Shown here: one piece after another, positions 45,201-54,200 of the stretch
Layout of the letters: the number at the start of each line of letters is the position of its first letter
Position numbering within the stretch: position 1 is the stretch's first letter
Source: Arcuatula senhousia
Taxonomy: Eukaryota; Mollusca; Bivalvia; Mytilida; Mytilidae
Assembly: GCA_963971305.1 (NCBI GenBank)
Contig: OZ020303.1
Span: 38,738,106-38,802,105 of the forward strand
Direction of reading: 5' to 3'
DNA: 64,000 nt
Position numbers and translations under genes: made by a program
Notes under the pieces: generated by a model
Seen by the model: the letters and a program-made list of their open reading frames with translations, nothing else
What the model was told of the DNA's origin: nothing
The model's database searches: none

Positions 45201-48200
45201 ATATTTATAATGATTGTTTTGCTTATCCATCAATTACAGTTACCTGTTGAAAGACCGCCACCTCCAGAAGTCCCTGGTAGTGCAGAAGGATCAACACCCC
45301 CATCTCGTCCAAAGTCTGGAGAAAGTAGTAGGTCACAGTCGCCTAAATCTCCAAAAGGAAGTAGGTCATCCTCAGCTAAAAAGAGGTCACAGTCACCTAA
45401 GGAGAGAAAGTCAAGGACACCCTCTGGTAAGAAGAGGGATAAGAGCAAGGAGAAGAAACCAGAGCCAGAACAACCTCCTGTAGAAGAGGGAGACAAGAAG
45501 AGGTATGATTGATTTATATTTGCAATATAAAAAACTATTAAAAAAGCCAACTTTTTATTTTCCTACTTATCTATGATCAAAATGGAAAAGAGAGGTTTGG
45601 GGGCAGTAGTTCCTTGTTCAACCACCATTGCTTTTGAAATGCTTTTACCAAGTCAGAACCATTGCGGTTTTTAGTTTCGTTGGTATTTGAACGCTCTATT
45701 TTATCTTTTTCTTGGACATTTAAGATCAATCATCCCTATTTGGTAATTGTAATTTTCTTTGTTTTATTATATAATTTTGGTGAACTGATGACGGCTGACA
45801 GCTTTGTTGAGAAAACATTAGAAACAAATAAAAGAATTGCCCCAACTGACCATTAGTCCTAGCAATTGTTGAAACTGAAATTTTTTTAATTTTTCAGGAT
45901 CCCCTTAGTACCACGACGTCCAGTTTCCCCTGACCCAGATGCTAAGGCTGGAGCTGCTGCTGCTGCTAAAGGCAAAGATAAAAAGGGTGGTAAGAAGGAT
46001 GAAGGGGCAGCTGTAGAGAGCCCACAGCCACCAATGGACCCTGATGAAAGATTGATCTTTGATGCCTATCAGACAGCTTCTGGAAATCTGTCTAACATAG
46101 TGAGTTCACAACTTTAGGGGGTGGTAAAGGGGGGGTACGTGCACGGATGAACGGCCAATAAAAAATGACAATCACGATGAACGGCCAATAAAAAAATGAT
46201 AAGCATGATGAACGAAAAATGAAATAGAGAAACACGATGCACGATGAACCTCCATGCACGGCTGAACGGGAAATAAAAATTGCTCAACACGATGCACGAA
46301 AAAAACCCTTTACCACCCACACTTTACAGTGAAACCTGTTGACTTAAACATTTTGGGGCAAAAAATTGATTGTGGTACAGAAATCTGCTTGATTACATGA
46401 TATAGAAATTCAATAGATAGTACCTTGAAACATGTTACTAAAATTTAGATTCTCTTAAGTATCCCAGATGATGTTGGAGAATCAATCACAGCTTACTTTT
46501 CCAGAACATCCATCTTTGCTGAAACAAGGAACAAATTTTTTTTTCAGATTTTTAAATGTATAAAGGAAATGTTAAGGATAAAGTTTTAAGTTTAGGAATG
46601 TTTTTTTTTTTTCAGATACAAGCAGAACAAGCTGCAAAAGAAGCAGAAGAAGAAGCTGAAAGAAAGAGAGAAGAAGAAAGAGAAAAAGAAAAACTTGCAG
46701 CTGCTGCAGCCACTGGCAAGAAAGGAGGAAAGGCAGACAAAGGAGGAAAGAAAGGAAAGAGTAGAAGCCCTTCACCAAAAAAAAAGGATAAAGGGGAAAC
46801 AACTCCTACACCAGGTTAGCCATGTGCATGTGTAAAATGTGGTTTATTGTCTGCATGAATTAAAATCCTGATGATGTAATGCATTTTGCCTTCTATTAAA
46901 TGTTTCAGTTTCTCATATAAATTTATACATAAGTTACCTTCACTCCATAAGCTTAAATGGAAAAATAAGCAATTTTTTATATAACTTTATCAGCAAATGA
47001 TAGCTAATGGTATTCAATTGATCTAGGTAGGTGAATTTAAATCACTTTGCTTTGAAAAAAACCCAAAAGATTTGATAGAAGTGTATGTCATGAACTAATG
47101 ACATTCTTATATGTTTTTTTGCAGTGTCGGAATCAGAAAGTGAAGAAGATAGAGAGAAGAGAGAAAAGAAAAACAAAATGAAGGAAGAGTACTACTTTGC
47201 CATTCAAGAAGAAGGTAAACTTGCTTTGGTGTTTCAATATGTAGAAACTTATACAGGATATTAGTTTCAAGAGTTCATCTTTGGAATGCATTTGCAGAAT
47301 TTTAGAAATTTAATGTTCCCTGACACCTTACAGTTTTTGCCCCAATAGGACAAAGGTCAAGGTCATGACAACTAAATGAATATTGCAGTTTTGTTTACAT
47401 ATCAAGCCATGCTCTTTTTGATAAAAGAGGCCATATTAAGATAATTTTTGACCCGAATTAAGGGAAAAACCAACACAAAGTTTCTGGAATTGTTTGTAAT
47501 TGTCTCGCCTGCGACGAATAGTCGCGGAAGGCGAGACATAGGTATTACTTTCCGGCGACGGCGACGGCGGCGGCGACGGCGGCGGCGTAAACTTTTTTGT
47601 AAGACTTTTGTGGACGATGAATTGCTTGAAAAGTATAATAGCTAGGCATCTGATATTTGGTATACAAATAGTTCAGGTTATGGTCTACGCAATTGCCACC
47701 ATGCCGTTTGACCCTGACCCCATTTTCACGCTCCAGTGACTCTGTGAACTTAGGTCTTTTTTCAGGCAGTAAACTTTTTTGTAAGACTTTTGTGGACGAT
47801 CAATTGCTTGAAAAGTATAATAGCTAGGCATCTGATATTTGGTATACAGACAGTTCAGGTTATGGTCTACGCAACTGTCACCATGCCATGTGACCCTGAC
47901 CTCATTTTCACACTCCAGTGACTCTGTGAACTTAGGTCTTTTTTCAGGCTGTAAACTTTTTTGTAAGACTTTTGTGGACGATGAATTGCTTGAAAAGTAT
48001 AATAGCTAGGCATCTGATATTTAGTATACAGACAGTTCAGGTTATGGTTTACGCAACTGTCACCATGCCGTGTGACCCTGACCTCATTTTCACGCTCCAG
48101 TGACTCTGTGAACTTAGGTCTTTTTTCAGGCTGTAAACTTTTTTGTAAGACTTTTGTGGACGATGAATTGCTTGAAAAGTATAATAGCTAGGCATCTGAT

Positions 48201-51200
48201 ATTTAGTATACAGACATTTCAGGTTATGGTCTATGCAACTGTCACCATGCCGTGTGACCCTGACCCCATTTTCACGCTCCAGTGAATCTGTGAACTTAGG
48301 TCTTTTTCAGGCCGAAAAACTTTTTTGTAAGACTTTTATGGACAATGAATTGCTGGAAAGTTATAATAGCTAGGCATCTGATATTGGGTAAACAGACAGT
48401 TGCGGTTATGGACAATGCAACTGTCACCATGCCATGTGACCATGACCCAATTTTTAGGCTCCAGTGACTCTGTGAACTTAGGTCTTTTTTCAGACAGAAA
48501 ACTTTTTGTAATACTTGTGTGGACAATGGATTTCTTGAATAGTATAATAACTAGGCATCTGTTATTAGGTATACTGACACTTTTTATGTTTATATCAAGA
48601 AATGAAAGCTTAGGTAGTTGATTTTAGCGATGGTGCCGGCAGGCGAGACATACTTTTAGTGGCCACACTTGTTTTTTATGAATGAACAACTGTGAAGTTT
48701 TTCATTTCATTCATTAGTTTTATATTGTGTCAATACAAAGAATTATATGGGTGTTTTTTCTGCATTTTTCAGAGGCTGCATGCAAGGTCAGACTAGAACT
48801 TATCAAATTACATGCCTGTTCTGTTCTACAAGACTTGAAGAACAAGGCAGATAATGCTTATAAAGATATGAACGATTGGTTAGGTGCTAGATTCCTGAAG
48901 GAAAATGAAAGGTAAAGAAAGCATGTTGAGGATTTTTTTCAATTTTTTTTTAAAACTATACTTGCTTTTAAGAGCTGTATGTTTAAAGCCTTTATATTAG
49001 TTATTATTATCAAATTGATGATAGATGATGCTCACAAATGTAATATTAAATTTTTCCCAATTTTATTTTGAAAATAAGAGTATTTTTATTGGTAAATAGT
49101 CATGTTATCAATGTAATGAGTTGGTTTATAGATAAGATTAATAATAATTTGATATTTTCTCATCATAACAGTCCAGCGTAAGTTATGAAAAAAAAAATTG
49201 CCACTTCATGTGTTTTCAATCTAGGGGGGAAAAGTCACTTTGATAGATGTCAGTGTTCAATTCACTGCATGACAAATTGGTAAAAAAGTGTTCTTTTATT
49301 TAATTTAAAATTGTTGTATGCATGTTATTGTATAAAAATCAATGTCACTTGATATATGAACAAACTCACTAAATAAAAAAGTGTAGAATTTTAAGAACTT
49401 ACTTTTTCACAAGTAAAAGGATTAGGCCAATATAAAAAATATCTTTGATTCTTATTCCCTCTCAGCACAATTTTTTCAGCCGCCTGGCAAATTATGTTCA
49501 TCTTTTTTCAGTTTCCATAAAAATTGCAGTACATTTTATCAAAATGGATAAAAAATAAAATTTGTCCTCCCACATGAGAATCTAGAAACTTTTTACTTGG
49601 GCTTTAACAAGATATTGTATATACAGACCAACGAGTTAAATCTCTTGATTAATGTACTTTTTAGTGTAAAAATTATACACTTTCATTTTCAAATATTTTT
49701 TTTTTACTTTGTCTTAATTCTTGACACAAAACTATTATTGTAACTTTGCTGTCTTTAGTATAGTTATCTTTAGTTAACATTTAGTAAACAGAAATTTTAA
49801 AATTACATGATACACCTAGCAACTTTCAAATATACTTTCATCCTGTTTCTCTCCTTAGAAAGTGGATTGGAAACTAATGTATGACTGGCTATACATTTCA
49901 TTTACAGCAAATTCACCAAAATAAAGCTTATACATTGTAGTATTAAAAACGAAAGAATATGTAATACGTGCCAGGCAAGCATTCACCAAGCAAACATAAA
50001 TTTATTTTTTATTCCCTTTTTTCTTTGCAGTGTCGACCATATGTCAGAGGTTATGAGAAATGCCATTGAAGAAAAGAAAGCACTGAAACAGGAGTTATTA
50101 ATCAAACAAGAAGACTTCTTACTAAATGATGTAAGTAGGAAAAGTGTATATTTAGGCAAAAAAAGCATTAAGCTTCTCAGACCCCTGCCTTGTCTGTTTT
50201 GAGGTAGCCTCATTGTCCCTTTTTATTCCTTTTCCATAAAATAAAAATAGAATTACATGCCTCAAACTTTGTTTTAGTGTTTACCATGTAAGAAGTTGCT
50301 GTACATACCAATAAGAAGTAGAAGCATCCCTTCCTCATCTGTTTTTTGAAAAAATGGCCTGAGAAGATAAAAATTCATTTTGTATGGCCTAAATGCTGTT
50401 AGTAGAAAAAAGCATATCATTCTGAAATTTAATGAGAGGGTTGAAACTAAACAAATATTATTTCAACATTTATGATGGAATGTATGACTTTTCAAGTACA
50501 GGTATTTTTGTTTTGAAGTGGTTAAATGAAAAACCAGGCAGTTATATTTGTGTGAAATTTCATATAAAGAAGACAAAAGCTGAAATTAAACAGTTAATTG
50601 TTTTTTTAACTTTTTGTCAAATTTGGGCAAGACAATTTCTTTTATTTTTGTTTGACCTTTATATCTGATGACATTAAAGACATATCATTTACATTCAAGA
50701 CAAGAGAAAACAAAAAATAATTACCGATTCCTGTTAATTCATAACAATATCTTTTTTTTTCTTTTTTAGGATCTAAAGGTGTTGAAGACACCATCACCTC
50801 CAACTCCTCCCCCTCCCGAGGAGGAACCGACACCCGATCAGTTCACAGTCAAACAACTCTATCAGTTGTTCAAACAGGTAGAGTATTGATCTTTATAATT
50901 GTAGAGATAAAGATCGAGATATATATACATTAAAAAATTACTTTGTTTGGTAAATTCTATAGAACACAGTTAATAAAAAAAAACAGTTCTAACAAAGACA
51001 TTTGCAACACCTCACAAACTTTCATAAGGAATTATTTTTTGATGATATAAATGTAAATCAGATAAGGAAAAACAAATGCATTATGCTTGAAGGGATGAAG
51101 ATTCAGTATGAAAATTCAAAATTTAAATGCACAAAGAAATTCTAGTTGCTAGTTTCCATATAAGTTAAATTTAAATTTTTTGCATTATGTAAGTATAACA

Positions 51201-54200
51201 GTGCATATGTATGTAATTTATAACCTGAATCTAGTTCTTATAAGTTTGAAATGAAGAATTTTTTTTTTAGTTCCAAGCTACAGCACCTACAGGGGTCCTG
51301 TCCAAACAGTCCTATGTAGAGACGTTAGAGACCATGGTGGGTGTGGCCTATGGAATGGAACAGATCCCTGATCAGTGGATGAATATGAACCCATCACAGG
51401 TTTGTTATCGTTTATAAAAGGTTGACATTTCTCTACATTAAAAAAAAAAATTATTTTTGTATACTCTAACATATTAATTTAGCTAAGATCATTTATTATT
51501 GCGAATTTGTTGCGAATTTGTTGATCAGGAAAGTGTGCTTTTTGTTTTTTTTTATACATATCATATATATTTTTTTTATATATCATATCTTAATTTATTT
51601 AAAAAAACTTCACACAATGTTATAAACATAATAAAATTTTGCACATTTATAGTAAAACGGCTAAATGGTACCATTCTCTGTATTTTGATTTAAGTTAAAC
51701 ATGTTAATAAAGACTTTAATATTTAATAGTGTTCCATAAAATCAAATACAAGTTTATTATCTAAAACTTTACAATACACACAAATGTTTTCATTTAAAAT
51801 GATTTCTTTGATTTTTAGGTGCATGAGTTGGCAGGTTCATTATCATCAGATGGTGAATATGTGGACTGGAGGAGATTCTTGTTAGCTGTCTCACAACCCA
51901 TCCCTACACCCCTACAGTCAGATCTACTAGCTACATTACAGAAGTTTAAAGAAATGGATCAGAAATCTACAGGATTTGTCACCAGGGAGCAGTATGATAG
52001 GGTAAGAGTTATTTTACTCCATAACTATTGCAAATTGTTGCTTCAAAGCTCTACAAAAGTGTAAAGAAAATTGCATCAAAAAGTTATAAGCATCATTAAT
52101 GATCAGGTGAGCAGTTCAAGCTCCCGGGATCCTCTACTTGCTGGCTCCACAAGTTTCAATATAATGGAAAACACTACATTTACGGTTATTTTATTTTAAC
52201 AGTATGCATATGCAGGCATGCATGTTATTTTTCTAATACACCAAAAACATAACAGTCTATTGTGATTATTAGTTAAATGTGTAGAAAAGCTTTACCAGTT
52301 TCAAGGTAATTTGCTAAAGTGGAATGGAATATTATCTGATAGTTGCTTTGTATAAATTTGTCATGTTAATATCATCAAATGTAACCAAACCACTAAAATG
52401 AAATCATTTATTCTGCCATATGGTATATAAGAGTACTGAAACATTATGATCATTTGTTGTATTTTTTTATAAACTTATTTATAGATGGACTTATGGTTTG
52501 GTTTATCACAAGATGAAGTTGGATTTAGCAGACAAAGAAATCTGAAGGCTGTGCTCTTTGACTTCTTTGCTGATCATTCAAAAACACCAGTTGTTATGGA
52601 TTACATTAGCATGGTAAGTTTTGTTTTGCTTGTCTTTTATAAATTGTTTTCCATGTTGAAAACATTGTATTAATATGTATCCTTTTATTTTTTTAAAGCA
52701 AGTATTTTTACTATTCTAGTTTTTACAGTGAACATCATTTTAATAATATGTAAACAAACAAAAAATGTCTGTTGGATTTGGTAAAATTTGCATGTTTGGG
52801 TTCTTAAAATCTAAGGCATCTGTACTATACAACTCAATAAAGAAAAGTTGAGAACCATGTTTTGTAGTTTGAATGATGATATTTTCAGAAACATTATGTA
52901 TCTCTAAATTGGTCAAAGTATTGTGAGCAATTTTCAAATATTTTCTTGCCAATATAGTATATTTGTAATGTTATTTACAGCTTGGGAAATTAGGATTTGA
53001 GATTCACTTGCCTGAATCCTTGATTTTAAGTTTTTGTTCTATTTGTTCAATACAAATTTCATCCAAATTTTCATTGCCCAAAAGAACTTTTACTGGCCAG
53101 GGGCGACCAGGTCAGTGCTAATTTCGCAGACTGTATTTATTTATTATAATTTATAATCTGATCCCTTTTTGTTTCAGCTTCTCTACTTCAGTGCCCATCC
53201 TTACCCACAAGAAGGGTTCTTACGAGCATTGTCTGTCTCCTGTGGTCATCACATGCCAAGACTTGGAAAGATTGATCCCAGACCACCTAGTGTTACAGAA
53301 AGGTTGGTAAAAACAACAAAATGATATAAATAATATTGATTCAAGTGTCAGAACAACTTTGAAAATAACTTATTTTTAGAAAATATCACACTATTTAAAA
53401 GTTTTGAGGTATACAGGAATCAACCAGTCTCTTACCTTGTAACTGCAATCCCTTTTAAATGGTTGAATGGATTTTATTAAAACTTTGCATAAGGGAAGTA
53501 TATTATATGCAGATGTGCACAAAAAAGATAATTCAGGTGAATTATTGGACTTTTTAGAATGTTAGAATTTTTAAGAAATGAGTTAAGGGTTGAATGAGTT
53601 TTTTTCTAAGAATGAGCTAAAGAAATGTCCATTTCCTTTATAATACTTACATCAGTTAGAAAAAAATCATTATGCATAGCTACAAAACATTTTCTCTTTG
53701 AAACCTTGATGCAGAAAATAATGGATAAACATTAAAGTTGTTGTTCCAATGGTCATATGTCTTCCTTTGGGAAATGATGAAATTAATCATTTCACTTTTG
53801 ATTTTGACAGTAATCTAGACAGTTTAGATGATCCATCCCCACCCCCTACAGCAGAGGACATACCTGCGGATGCAGTCGACGCCCTCGTCTCATTAGATGC
53901 TCTATATCGAGTACTTCACCATGGAGAGAGCGCCAAGGGAGATAGTCATAGGTTTAGTGTGTCTGCTGATCCTGAAGATGCTACATCAAGGGTTTGTTCA
54001 ACTTATTTGTTTTAATTATTTTTATATCTGGTCAGATTTACCTTCATATTGAAGATAATTTTTCTAAAACTGTAAGTTGGATCTTCATGAAATTTTGTAC
54101 ACTAAAAATCATAACAAGAACAACACATACTACCATAAACTTTGAAGTTTCCCATTGGTTTATTTTTGCCTTTTAATTATAGGATTAAATATAAGATTAA

